Shown here piece by piece: positions 34,081-45,785 of a stretch of 64,000 nucleotides of DNA (position 1 is its first letter; every line of letters starts with the position of its first letter). The stretch comes from Triglochin maritima. Lineage: Eukaryota; Streptophyta; Magnoliopsida; Alismatales; Juncaginaceae. The stretch is from contig OY821782.1 of the NCBI GenBank assembly GCA_963682175.1, positions 32,261,741 to 32,325,740 on the forward strand, given 5' to 3'. The notes under the pieces are model-generated. The model was not told the DNA's origin. It did no database searches and saw only the letters and a program-made list of their open reading frames with translations. The translations under genes were made by a program, and so were the position numbers.

Positions 34081-37000
34081 TTAAGGAGCAAGTTGGTCGT
34101 AATACAACTTCATGTCCAAATCGTCAAAATCTAGATCCCCTGATCTAGGTGCGACCTGATGCATAGGTGATTTGCCCTTCATTCGATACTTGCTCTTTTC
34201 TGCTGTGAGGTCCTTTTTTTGGCTTCTTTGAAGAATTTTCTCGGCTAAGGAAACCCGACGTCTAGTAGGCGGTCTTCCTGGACGAGTTACTTTGTCTGGA
34301 TTGCGCAAAGAGGTACCGTCGGGCACAACTTCATCAACTATGAGAGGGGCGTGGGGAATGTTAATACGAGACCTGAGCCACTCCATACACTTCACGGTCT
34401 TAAGATACCTTTCATGAGAAATGAATGCTTCATGTGCAATTGAAAGAGCGCGACCCATTATGTCGGCGTGACGACTTAGCGCATCCTTCTCCAATACGCC
34501 ATCGTCTTGTACATCTTGTCTCCATAGCTCCGACGGATATCCTTCCGCCATCGATCTGTGATGTAAGACGGCGGGGGTAATGCATTAGGATCTAGCCGTG
34601 CAAATACGACCAGGAGGTGGCAGCAAAGAATACCAACACGCTTAAACAGTTTACAATCACATGTCAAGTTCAGACATGTCCTCTGTACAAGGAAACGTTT
34701 CGATAATAGTTGCTCACCGACCCGTACACGTTCAGTCACCTTGTAATGAAACACGTCGGCTGATTGCAACTCCTCGGTTAGGTCGCAGTTCATCATCTTA
34801 CCAATTTGTAACTGTACTTTCTTGAAAACCCCTACGGTATACAACTCGCTCATTTGACTCTCGAAGGGATATATTGAAATCATTTGGGGTTTCTTATGTA
34901 GGCAATCAAAATCCGATTGAGCTTCCTTCTCGTACTTGTGACAGAGAGCAAGTTCGTATTGTTGAACGAACTGCTTAAGGGTGGTTCTAGAAGATAAGTA
35001 CTTGTCGAAGAAGGAGTTCATACTTTCGCTTCTTTGGGTAGAAGTCATTCCAGCGAAAAAACAATCACACAAGTAAGCAGGTACCCAAGACTCACGGATA
35101 CCGTAAATTGTTTGGAGCCAACTATTTTCTTGAAGGTCAAAATCAACCATGAAACCGTGCCAATTCCGCTTAAATTCAGCTGGGTTTTTTGAGTCGTAGA
35201 CAATCAAATTTAGATCAAATAATATGTGTTATCGATACTTCATCGGCAACTTCACGGGAGCTTTGTTCATTATGTGCCAAATGCAAAATCGGTGTCTGGC
35301 ATTTGGGAAGTCATTCCTTACAGCAGCAGTAATAGCCACACATTGGTCCGTTATGATAGCTGGTGGAGGGATATCTGCAAGGAAAAAGAAAAATCGCTAT
35401 AAAGGAGACGAGGTAACTTAAAAATGAACAGACATCAATTGAAAAGGAACAGACAACAAGGTTTTAGAAGAAGTTAAAAAGAAAGAAACAAAACTTAAAG
35501 AGGAACATACATCACTTAAAAAGGAACAGACATCGCTTAAAAAGGACAAACAATAACTCAAAAGATTTTAGAAGAAGTTAAAAAGGAACAGACATGACTT
35601 AAAAAGGAACAGACTTCAGTTAAAAACGAACAGACATCACTTAAAAAGGAGTAGACAACACTTAAAAAGGAAAAACAGTAACTCAAAAGGTTTTAGAAGA
35701 AGTTAAAAAGGAATAGACATCACTTAAAAAGGAACATACATCACTTAAAAATGGACAGACATCACTTAAAAAGGACAAACAATCACTCAAAAGGTTTTAG
35801 AAGAAGTTAAAAAGGAACAGACATCACTTAAAAAGGGACAAACATCACTTAAAAAGGAACAGACAACACTAAAAAAGGAACAGACAACACTTAAAAAAGA
35901 ACAAACATCACTTAAAAAGGAACAGATATCAGTTAAAAAGGAACAGACATCACTTAAAAAAGATAAACAGTCACTCAAAAGGTTTTAGAAGAAGTTAAAA
36001 AGGAAGAAACAAAACTTAAAAAGGAACAGACATAACTTAAAAAGGAAAAACAGTAACTCAAAAGGTTTTAGAAGAAGTTAAAAAGGAACAGACAAAACTT
36101 AAAAAGGAACACACATCACTTAAAAATGAACAGACAACACTTAAAAAGGAAAAAACAGTAACTCAAAATTCATAAAGGACAACCCAATCAATGTGAGCAC
36201 GAACTCTACAAACGTACATCCCATACACGAAAGTCACGTCTGAAAGAGCCATATGTAGTTTTCAGTGGTCTCGGAAGACAGCAAAGCGCAACCGAGCAAC
36301 ATAGACTCGAAATGGTGATTAACTCCCACAAATGGTGCAAATGGCATGTCGTATTTGTTTGTGAGGTACCTAGTGTCGAAACATATAGCATCCCCAAAGT
36401 ACGAATACGCAGCCCTGGAACGGCAGTCGGCCCAGAAAACGTTCCTTAGTCTTCCCTCGTCATCCATATCCATGACATAGAAAAACATTGCATCAATCTT
36501 CTGCATCTTAATGAAATAGTTCTGAAGAGCTTGTGCATCGCTGGGTCCCATTTTCAAATTCCTTACTTCGGTTATAACATTCCTGCGCACACAAAAAATA
36601 TTAAGGCCGCAGATTTCTACAAACAAAATAACGTACAAAAAATTTCAAACCTTAGGTCTCTATCGTTAAAAGTAAGTTTGTCATGCTCCCCAGCTAAAAC
36701 AACAAACGATTGCATGGTCTTAGCAGCAGAGATCCCAGAAGCATCATTGCACGCTATTCGTTCTATGATGGCCTCAGGTACAAATCGTTTCTGTCATAGA
36801 AAACGCATATGGTGCTCCTGAAGTATTTCATGGTTATGATTGAGATCGACAAAGTTAATCTGGTAACCCCTTGCTGGGTTTCCAGAAACCCTGATGCGAG
36901 CCGTGCTCTGAACTCTACTAGATAAACGTGGCTTCATTATGCCTTGACCTTGGTCTGTTGGTGTCTTACCCTCCTTGGAACAAGTAAGAGTAGCCCGGGT

Positions 37001-37141
37001 AACAACACCAGCGTCGTAATGAGTATGTCGTAACTTAACCCCAAAACCACAAGCATCAGCATAGTCGTTGTAAAAGGCTCTTGCTCCTTCGAAAGAGGGG
37101 AAAATCATCTTCTCCTTAGGAACGTTTAACGACATTTCCAT
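34081..37141 (-). pseudogene. FAR1-type MULE transposase of MULE A (broken)
   Basis: Exons on the minus strand: about 37141-36651, 36582-36218 and 35374-34081, with GT..AG introns 36583-36650 and 35375-36217. Exon 1 has the FAR1 DNA-binding domain (FPSFEGARAFYNDYADACGF, VSGNPARGYQINFVDLNHNH). Exon 2 has the MULE transposase core (RLRNVFWADCRSR, FGDAICFDTRYLTNKYDMPF). Exon 3 has PPPAIITDQC, FFAGMTSTQRSESMNSFF, the SWIM finger CDCKLFKRVGILCCHLL and a GRPPTRRR tail. In-frame stops at 36794-36796, 36234-36236 and 35229-35231 and a frameshift near 34500 disable it. Three of these changes fit single-base substitutions. Confidence 0.85.
35417..36170 (-). repeat. 21-bp minisatellite filling the second intron of the FAR1 gene
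   Basis: On the plus strand ACTTAAAAAGGAACAGACAT repeats at 21 bp, with longer units containing CAAAAGGTTTTAGAAGAAGTT inserted about every 120 bp. On the sense (minus) strand it reads TTCCTTTTTAAGT, the same sense orientation as the Ulp1 intron array. It makes up most of intron 35375-36217. Confidence 0.9.
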
Positions 37142-37412
37142 TTGAGTGAAGATTTCTCTCAAAACAAAGAGAAATGATCGAAAAAGAAAGGAAGAAGTGG
37201 TGGTGGCCATTCCGTGCATGTTCGTCAAAAAGAGGTATGGAGCAGGTGGGAGCGCCAAAAAGAATGATATGATTTGGAGCACGTCTGATTTGAGATGCAT
37301 TAAATGTGGCTGCCCCTCTGCATAAAAATATTAAAACTTTGGCTGAGCTGGATTTGTCCAACTCAGTAGCGTCCCCCGACCGCGTCCGGGGAGCGACCAC
37401 TAAACATTTTCC

Positions 37413-39340
37413 TTTGTTTTTTATAACCTACATTTTGTCTAAAACTACTTCAAAAAACAAAACTTATATTCTAGCATGTTTGTTCAAATAATGTTTTCTC
37501 TAATTCTTATTCAAGCAAGTTTGTTGAGTTAAGTATAGATAGCAAATTTGCTGATTTAAGCAAATTGTATTTGATATCTTGAATTATATTTAACGTTTGG
37601 TATGTATATATTAAATAATTTTACAAAAATTGGTTCAAACCGATCCGACCGTTAATATTTATTCGGTCCGGTCCAACTTCCAGTCTAAAAAATGTTAAGT
37701 TCATGCTGACGTCATCAATAGTCCGACTATGGTTGGACCGTGGTTCGACCATATTGAACTAAAACCAAAGCTTTATCGGTTCGATGACCGGTTCGGTTCT
37801 GAAAACCTTGGGTGAAACCAACTTACTATTGCAAGAAATCGGACTTACAACCACGGTAGGTTTATCCGTTACTGTAGGATCCGTGGCTGATTTAGAATCA
37901 ACCACGGACAATGCCCGACACAGAAAGAGGAGAGATCTCGAGTGGGTAGGTAAGTGGGCAACAATATAAATGGTTCTGGTTATAAGATGCGGTTTTGGTT
38001 AGAAGATGAATTACTCTTAAAGTAATTTTGATCTTGGAAAATCGCCAAAAATTAGAAGTGATATGATCTTATCAAAATTATCTGAAGAGAACTGCCTTCT
38101 CTAGTATTTGACGTCATTGATTGCCCCAATGGAACAACTTAAAGACCAACTTTACCTCAACCAGAAGATAAATTATAAATTAATTGTAGCGTAAGGTGAC
38201 GATAATCACTTGTTTTTACCTGCTCCTAGGTTACATTGTCGTCAATAGTTTGTACTTTCGTAGTTGGCTATTGGTTGTGCACTTGTGCCCAACAACAAAA
38301 GGTTTACCTTCTATTTATATTATTGAAATCTTGACTGAAATCTTTCATGACATTCTATGATAAAAGATTCAAACTTATATTGTAAAAATCAGAATATTTC
38401 TTTTCCATATTAACCATGCAAGGCACTGGTTCTGCACTAGTTACCTTGTAGGCCACAAACATGAGCCCTTCTCCGTATAATTGTTTGAACCACCTTATCG
38501 TCAAATTTCACATCTAGTTGGCTTAATTAAACCTGTTAGTTCGTTTGCGTTTATAAGTTTGTTAAAGTTGAACGTAACATTAACGTTATATAAGATGAGT
38601 AAAAATTATAGTGCCTTAACTTCTAACTGCAACAAGCACAAATAAGAAAATCTAGTTAAAATATTATTTTCTAGCCATTATTCTTCGGCTTTAGAAATGC
38701 CATCTGCCATGAAATTTGAACTATGACAGCACCAAACTTAACCTCGAATCACAATCATGGTCAGAGATGCAGTGAAATTTGAAGTTGTATTTATTAACCC
38801 AACTGTTGATAAAAATTGTAGCCAAACAAAACTTGCTAACAAAAATTACAAGATAACTATACAAAACAAAATTGTAATGGTCAGTAAGCACAATGAAAGA
38901 ATAACGCTTGAGCTATGTTTACAAGCAAGTTTTCTTCAAAAGCTGAAAATGTCAAAACGAGTACTTCCTTTAAGATTGTCCAGTTTGAGATAACATTTAT
39001 CATATCAAACAAGAAGTGGATGAGCAGACCTGCTATAGATTTCAGATTGAGCACATAAAAATACAAAATTCCAACTTTCTCCAGCTCGAAATTGTGTCAA
39101 ACCACATATTATTCCTTTTCCTGTACCAAACAAAGAGATCTGACAGAAAAAGAATCCGCTGGACATCAACCGTCTGACTAGGTGTATGCATCTGAGAGCT
39201 CTTGTCATGGAATGGTCTTAGTTTTGTGGTGATTTTTTACATGTTCATGTGAAGATTATGAAGTTGCCTTGCCAAAGTAGTACCTCATAAGAAATTTATC
39301 AAACACTTTATGAAGTTATAGATGTTTAAAGGTGGATAAT
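37413..39340. other. Intergenic stretch downstream of UVSSA, with a small repeat
   Basis: Between MULE A and the UVSSA stop codon. About 37625-37815 is a MITE-like GGTTCAAACCG / CCGGTTCGGTTCTGAAAACC sequence of a kind common in plant genomes. Its ends were not fixed. The rest is AT-rich with no recognised genes. The part nearest 39340 presumably includes the UVSSA 3' untranslated region. Confidence 0.5.
37625..37815. repeat. MITE-like repeat with GGTTCGGTT/AACCGG motifs
   Basis: Internally palindromic motifs (GGTTCGACC, GGTTGGACC, CGGTCCGGTCC) occur and the right side ends with CCGGTTCGGTTCTGAAAACC. No target duplication was defined, so the class is unknown. Confidence 0.4.
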
Positions 39341-42300
39341 TTACCACTGATTTGGGTAAGCTTCCTTATAGGCCGCATCCTCACCCTGCCTAAGCTGTCT
39401 GATCGTTGCATCTGTTACTCGACTGCTTAAAAGCTTCTTTGCTAATCTATCCTTAGTTTTCACTTCTTTCCGCAACATTGATGCCAACGTAGGTTTCTTT
39501 CGTTTAGCCTCAGGGCGATTATCAAATGGTGTTGATGGGTCATCACCAAAACCTTCTGAATATGAACTTAACGCAACAGCAGCTGATCGTAGTACAGCCT
39601 CATTGTGTTGACGGACTTTTGCAAGCTTAGCTCGTTTCAATGCCTTCACCTCCGCATCTTTTTCTCTCACATTTCGAACTGCCTGCTCGGCTAATTCCTT
39701 AACTAATTCATTACTCGATTCCAAAGCTGCCTCAGCCTTCAAATGAGCAGCAGCTTGCTTCGGGGAGTCCTCGAAATTTGTTTCCTTGGGTGATATCTGT
39801 TCGATAGGGCTTCCATCTAAATCACGTGGAATTATAGGCCCATGAAATGGACATACTCTCAAATCCCTTCTCTGACATAATCCCCCTTTCTTCAATGGAG
39901 CAAGACATGGTCGGATTTCAATATCCGGTTCTTTATAAGTTGTCACATGAAAATTGAGCTCTGCAATCTTATCCGCAGGAATAACAGCATCAGGGTCAAC
40001 TCTACCCCAGTGACTTTCAAGATCCAACCCCCTCTGATTCGCTAAGGCATCACGGTTTGCACCCCAATTGTCAAAGGATGAGCCCCAAGGCACCACGGGA
40101 GCTTCAGCTAGAAGTCTCGACCTTGGAGATGCAGATTCCAACCCGCTTCCGCTTGTTGAGGCGTCTTGTATGCAGGGAGCTTTTCCCTTATTCTTGTATG
40201 TAATTGAGTCACGAACTGAGTTCTCATTTTTATTTTCAGGTGGTGTGGTTTGTTGAGGTTCCGGTACTTTTATCACACCCTCCTCCCATAAATCTTCATC
40301 CTGATGAATAAAATCATCGATGCAACCTGCTTCCTCGCACCTTATTTTGGCAGAACGGATAAGATTACGGATGTCAATGAGTTCTTTCAAGGCAGTGTCT
40401 CTAAATGTGTTGTCCGAGAGGTCGACCCTCACAAGAATGGAAATACATTCTTGAACGGACGTCAGATGTTTCGTAGTAAGAAGCTTCAATAATTCCCTGA
40501 GGGCATCAAAAACAGGTCTGTTATCCAAGTTCTCGTGGACCTTTCCTTCCTTCAGAGAATCTATACGAATCTGCCTCAGCGCAGAACATTTGAACTCGTG
40601 GATTTCTGAATCATCAACTGCAAGAGTGTCCTGGGAGATGTTATCCCGCTCAACGCGAACAATATCTAAACACTCATTAATTTGATCGAGACTCGAATGA
40701 ATTTCAGACTTGATTGTCAAATAATTATCCTTTAAATTTTCGAATTTATTCCACAAAATCTTCCTGGACCTCATCTCCCTTTCTCTTCTCTCCCGCTGCA
40801 ATCGTGCTTCATTTTCCAAACGATTGGGGAACTGATATTTCAGGGTGTTTTTTAAGTAATCAATACCCAATCGCAATTGTCTATAATGAATGCCAAATGT
40901 GTTGTTCCATTTCTCAAGAAACTCAATACTCTTCGATCGCAAAAGAGAAGCTACGGAAACAGGGGGAGGAAGAGGCATATTACTTCTGAAGCCAATGCTT
41001 AAACTCAAAAACTGTTCAAGATTGGCGACAAGAAGAGTTCTGAAAAGCTTCGAGCGCATGAACAGCTCGTCGGTAATAAGAAGTGCAAGATACCGGACCT
41101 GCAAGACATTTGAAACAAGGTATAGCATTAGATACATGATTAATACGTGCTTTACCACATCCTGGCATTCCACATTAACGACAACTATTTATACTTACTT
41201 GAACATCAAAGTATCAAACATTCTAAAACACCACTATCGACTTTCATTATTCAAACCTATGTCCAATCTTCTACCAAAGAATTGATGCCCTACTTTCCCT
41301 AAAACAAAATTTTATGTCAAATTTCGTTTATGAATTTGTATGCTTCAGAAACCCTAATCTTGATTCTGAAATTCATTCAGATTTATCCACTGCCCTCACC
41401 AGTTACAAAAATGCTACCACGGAGGTCACGGACCAGGCCACCTAAATTGTAACGATTACCAATATAGTATAGGACTAAGAGTTCTTACGATTATATGTTA
41501 ACAGGAAGAGGCATGTCTATCCAAACAAAGATAAATACAAATCGTGTAATGTATAAAATCTTGGGTTTCTGAATTTTGTCAACTGAAAGTGTCGAATTCA
41601 ACGGTTCCAAATGCGTACCAAAAGTTTTGATCCCCCCCCCCCCCCCCCCCGGAATTGTTTCAAGAACATCTGCCCCTATCCCCCACAACATCAACTAAAA
41701 CAATTCAACAAAACAACCACACCAATTTCCTCCCACAATCCACCATCCTGAAGCCCGTAATCCCAAAATCCTTTCATTAAACACATGTACAAACCCAAAA
41801 AACATAAATAGATAAATAAATGACTGAAGACCACCAAAAACCCATCCAATCCCCCTCCAAAAACAACCATCCTCAAACCCACAACCCAAAATCACAAATG
41901 GAAAAATAAATCACTTACCAGTATTCCTTAATCCTTGAAGTATCCCTAATTCATCCTCAAAATCGTTTCCTTTGACACTTTCCAAACACACAAAAAACCC
42001 AAAAACATTACAAGAAAATAGCTCGATACCACCCAAACCCATCAAATGTCCCTCCAAGAACACAATCACTTCACCTGCCAGTGCTCCTTAATCCATCAAA
42101 ATTCATCCTCAAAATCATTTCTTTAACATTGAATGGTTAAAATAACAACTCAAAAACACCAAAAACCATCCCACCTCCCAAAAGACAAAACCTACAACCC
42201 ACAACCCCAAAACAAATAAACAACACAACAAAATTCCTAACCCAAATCTCATCATCCTCCAAACCAATTGGACACTAAAACCCACAATCTTCATACCCAC

Positions 42301-42546
42301 AAACACACAATCCTAAAAAAAGAGAAAGAGAAAGAGAGAGAGAGAGAAAGGGACCTGGGAGTGCTCCTTCTTCATCTTCTCCATGAGCACGTGAGCCGCG
42401 ACGTGGATGACGTCGTCGGAGGCGCGAGCGGCGGCCTTGATGGCGGAGAGGAGGCGGGAGTCGACGTCCCGGTCAATGGAGTCGGTGGCCTTGTCGATCA
42501 GCCGGAGCATCGGGGGTTGATGTTCATCGCCTCCTCTTCTCTCCAT
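39341..42546 (-). CDS. UVSSA: UV-stimulated scaffold protein A homologue, two exons, intact
   Basis: The coding sequence is the complement of exon 1 42546-42355 (64 codons, start at 42546) joined in phase 0 to exon 2 41098-39341, giving 649 residues. The splice sites are CAG/GTCC and GCAG/GTCC. Exon 1 and the start of exon 2 form the N-terminal VHS-like region (IHVAAHVLMEKMKKEHSQ, VRYLALLITDELFMRS). The C-terminal UVSSA zinc motif (DUF2043) is at residues 462-483: CLAPLKKGGLCQRRDLRVCP, then FHGP, with C462, C472, C480 and H483. A Lys/Arg-rich tail follows. UVSSA binds stalled RNA polymerase II and brings in TFIIH and a deubiquitinase during transcription-coupled repair in the nucleus. No frameshifts were seen, in contrast to the transposon genes around it. 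Confidence 0.93.
41099..42354 (-). other. UVSSA intron 1 with a 19-base C run
   Basis: A 1.26-kb intron with GT..AG ends in the UVSSA sense. 41632-41650 is a run of 19 Cs (G on the sense strand), likely length-variable. A GA-rich stretch lies next to the donor site (42316-42350). Confidence 0.8.
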
Positions 42547-42773
42547 CACAAAAACCAAACCAAACCAAAACCAAATCTCTGTTCTCGTTACTGTTCTGTT
42601 CTTTTTTGGTTTTTTTTCAAAAGCGTGTTGGATGCTTGGATTTTGCATGTCCACCTTTGTTTTTAATAATTAGAGATGAATTGTGAAATAACGAGAACTA
42701 CGGGTGCTAAACAAATGGGTAAGGATGGTCCACATAGCCGTTTCAAAAAACTATAACCAATTAGTATTGCTTT
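42547..42773 (-). promoter_or_regulatory. UVSSA 5' untranslated region and core promoter region
   Basis: 227 bp between the UVSSA start codon and the LTR at 42774. No clear TATA box was seen on the minus strand. The LTR insertion must have displaced everything upstream of this stretch. Confidence 0.45.
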
Positions 42774-44885
42774 TGTGAGATTCTAATCCTAATTGAGTTT
42801 TAATTGTTGATTTGGTGGTGTTTAGGAGGAGATTAGATTGGATGGTTGAGATGAATTGGAGATTGGATGGATGGTGAGGATTAAAGTGGTGGAGAGTATT
42901 TGAGGTGATTTCTCTCTCTCACTTTCTCTCACGTCTCTCTCATGTCTCTCTCTTTCTCACACTCTCTCTCACGTCACTCTCTCTCCCTCAGTGTTGTGCC
43001 AGTGAGTGGAGGTGATCCCCGACAAGGTTGAAGTGGTCGACGTCTTTTGCTTGTGGAGGTGAGTTGTTGGTTGCTAAACCATCCTTTGTTCTTATTCTTT
43101 CTCTCTCTCAACCTACCTCTTTTTCAGTGGTTGTGGTCGGAGTAGAGATTGACGGAGGTGGGGTTGTGGCTGTGAAATAGCGAAGAGGTGTGATCGTTGA
43201 TCGAGCGAGAGGCGTGTCGGTGGATTGTATTTTGGGGAGAAGTGCTCGTGGAAGTGCCGTCGAGGTTCTTCGAAAGTTTCTTCAAACTTTCACGGCATGT
43301 CAAACTTGTAGTCGTAGCTCACTTTTGTTGTGTGAGTATTTGGAAGTCGACGGTAGGCCGAAAGACTCGTCGCAAGCAAACGTGAAACAATTACTACTGG
43401 ATCGGTCGACCGGTTAGTGAAAACGGTCAACCGTTCCTAATGAGAATTCAGGTTTTTGCCTCACACCGGTCGAACGATGCCCTTGGGTGGTCGACCGATT
43501 GTGCATTTGAGGCAAGTCTGCTTGGCTTCGGTCGAACGAGGTCCCTTTGCCGTTCGACCGTGTGCACTGTTGTAGGTCGGTTGGGGCGTTGACCATCCAA
43601 ACGGTCGACCCCCTGTTTGACTCGTCCGACCGATGACTTAAGTTGAATAGTGGTTGGGTTCGACCGATGGTGGTTCGGTCGACCGGTGTTGTTTGGACGC
43701 ATGGCGGATTTTACTGGTGGAAATCGGTCGACCGAGAGTGCTCGGGGGTTCGACCGGTGTTGATGTTGAGCATTGGTGGATTTCACTGGTGGGTTTCGGT
43801 CGAACGGGTCCCCTTTGCCGTTCGACGAATTGGTCGTTATGTTCGTTGAACCTGGGAGGCAACTTCTAAATGGTCGACCGGTCCCTGACTTTGGTTCGAA
43901 CAAACATGTGTTGTTGGTGGGAATTGTTCGACCAATGGAGTGTCGGTCGAGGTAATTGCCCTGTTTTAGTGAGATTCGGTCGACCAGGACTTTTGGTTTG
44001 GTCGACCGTTTGTGTTTAGTTTTGCACATTGGAGGTGCGATTGTTGTAGTCGTCCGTGTGAGGCAAGTTGTGGTGTCGATGTTCTTCCGGCAAGTGTGCT
44101 GGTGAGCACGAGTGTTGCGGTGGTTGGGTGAAAGAGCCCTGGAGCCTCATAACTGTTGTGAGAGCTGCGGTTGGGTGAAAAAGCCGTGGAGCCCAGCTAG
44201 TCTGTGCGGGGTTGGGTGAAAAAGTCTTGGAGCTCCGTAGTGCGTTCACGTTGGGTGAAAGAGCCCTGGAGCCTGAGCATGGACCACGTGATAAGGGTTG
44301 GGTGAAAACGCCATGGAGCCCTTAGACGTACGGGTTGGGTGAAAAAGCCTTGGAGCCCTGGTCGTGTCATGGTAGCTGCGGTTGGGTGAAAAAGCCCTGG
44401 AGCCCAGCTTGACGACGTTGAGTGTTACGGTGGTTGGGTGAAAAAGTCATGGAGCCCCGTAACGGTGGTGTGTGTTGTGGTTGGGTGAAAAAGCCCTGAA
44501 GTCCAGCATTGTTGTTTGTGCTTTCTTTGTTGATAGAATTGCATGCTAGAGTGTTTCAGTTTCATGCATCGTACAGTTTGGCATACAGGGTTTCATTCCG
44601 TAAACTCAGGCATTGTTGCATGTTTGTTTTTCAGGCCGTGATCGGAGTAAGGGGTGGTGACCGAGGAGAGGAGCGCCGCTACCAGATCCAGTTTTCTCTC
44701 CTTTTGAGGTTGGAGTGATTACTTGTATTTGTTGTATAACCCTTTTGATGTAATCACACTTTTGAGATATTCGGATATATATTATATATATGTTGGTGCA
44801 CCTGTTTCCTTGTACTTGAGTAATATTCTCTGTTTGATTGTATGTTATAAAATTTTAAATTTTTCCGTTGTCTGAGGATGTTACA
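42774..44885 (+). mobile_element. Solo LTR, CGGTCGACCG-rich family, copy 2
   Basis: It starts TGTGAGATTCTAATCCTAAT, alignable with the start of copy 3 (TGTTATGTCCCTAACCCTAA), and ends GGATGTTACA. Flanks GCTTT (42769-42773) and GATTT (44886-44890) match at 4 of 5 bases, an aged duplication. CGGTCGACCG and variants cluster at 43400-44010. A 24-bp-motif array follows (44127-44515). The 3' third is conserved with copies 1 and 3. No primer site follows, hence solo. It sits head-to-head with UVSSA. Confidence 0.78.
44127..44515 (+). repeat. Nine copies of a 24-bp motif inside LTR copy 2
   Basis: The motif begins GTTGGGTGAAAAAGCC and ends CTGGAGCC, repeated nine times with variable spacers of roughly 12-28 bp. 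Copies differ by a few substitutions. It is absent from LTR copies 1 and 3. Confidence 0.9.
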
Positions 44886-44890
44886 GATTT

Positions 44891-45780
44891 AAACGCTAGA
44901 AACTGAATAATTATTTTAAAACTTTCAGATAAATGGAAAGTTATAAATTTTCAAATTTGAATTCGTAGTTTTCCCTTTTAAGTTTAAATTCAAAAAAATA
45001 CATCAATTCTAACTTGACGAATTAATAGTATATGAATAACAAACTTTACTTTTTTGTACATACCTTGTAAGTATATACAAATATATTGTATGTTAAAGGA
45101 ATAACAAATATAATTCACATCTAAATAAATAAATATGAAACTAATTATAAATTTAGAAAATACATAATGCTTCTTACAGGAAAGATGTATCTTTACAGAT
45201 ACATACAATGTTATTTTCAAAATAATGCACAAGTTATGTGCATATCAGATAAAAATGTAATATTCAAATATATAGGTGTGATTTTGAGAAGATGAAAATG
45301 CATTTTTCTAACTATTGTGTACGATAGGTAGAAAAATGTTTTTTCATCCTTACTTAAAATACTTTATTAATTATGCAATTGCATATGAATAAAAATACAA
45401 ATGCAAATAAGTAAAATGTGTTTGCACACACAATTAATAAATAATTTCCTTTTATATTTATGTAAATTACAAATTCAACCTCAAAATTTAACACATTTTG
45501 TTCTACAATTCATTTTATACACGCTAAGATATTCCAAAGTAGAACTCCATAGAAGATAAAACTAGCTAGTAGATATTTCTTCTGCACTTTTTTGATTGTC
45601 AACCCAACTGTTGACATTTTTGTTTTTGCACATATGTCGAAGGAACTAAATACTGTAGCAGAAGATGTCTATTTGAAGTGAAGTCAGTGCTGTTGTTTCA
45701 CTTATTTGCTCTTGTATTGTTCTACCTTGAGGGGTTTTAGTGGGTCTATTCAACTTTATTCAAATGGAATAAAAATACTA
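44891..45780. other. AT-rich stretch between two solo LTRs
   Basis: Short frames only and no recognised family. The LTRs on either side have their own flanking near-duplications, so this is probably former host sequence upstream of UVSSA rather than the inside of one element. Confidence 0.45.
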
Positions 45781-45785
45781 AATTT

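Larger units (their letters stand above)
22939..37412. mobile_element. MULE A: FAR1-type transposase and DUF1985/Ulp1 gene, convergent
   Basis: The right end (37335-37412, ending CATTTTCC) and the left region at 22939-22980 share GGACGCGG, a CTA...AG-TG block and CAGCCAAAGT/CAGCCAAAAGT in inverted orientation, suggesting diverged terminal repeats. The right end of MULE B (63391-63446) matches it with GGAAAATG, GTCGCTC and ACGTTACTGA-type blocks. Within it, a Ulp1-type gene on the plus strand faces a FAR1-type transposase on the minus strand. A gag-only retrotransposon and a probable poly-A retroposon inserted into the Ulp1 gene. The left boundary is less certain than the right. Confidence 0.62.

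Noticed and set aside
32640..36170. Regularly spaced repeats resembling a CRISPR array
   Set aside because: The unit is only about 21 bp with no unique spacers, it lies in plant introns, and no cas genes exist. It is a minisatellite.
43190..43420. A short Arg/Ser-rich frame near the GTCGAC array as a host gene
   Set aside because: It is inside LTR copy 2 and has no homology or splice context.
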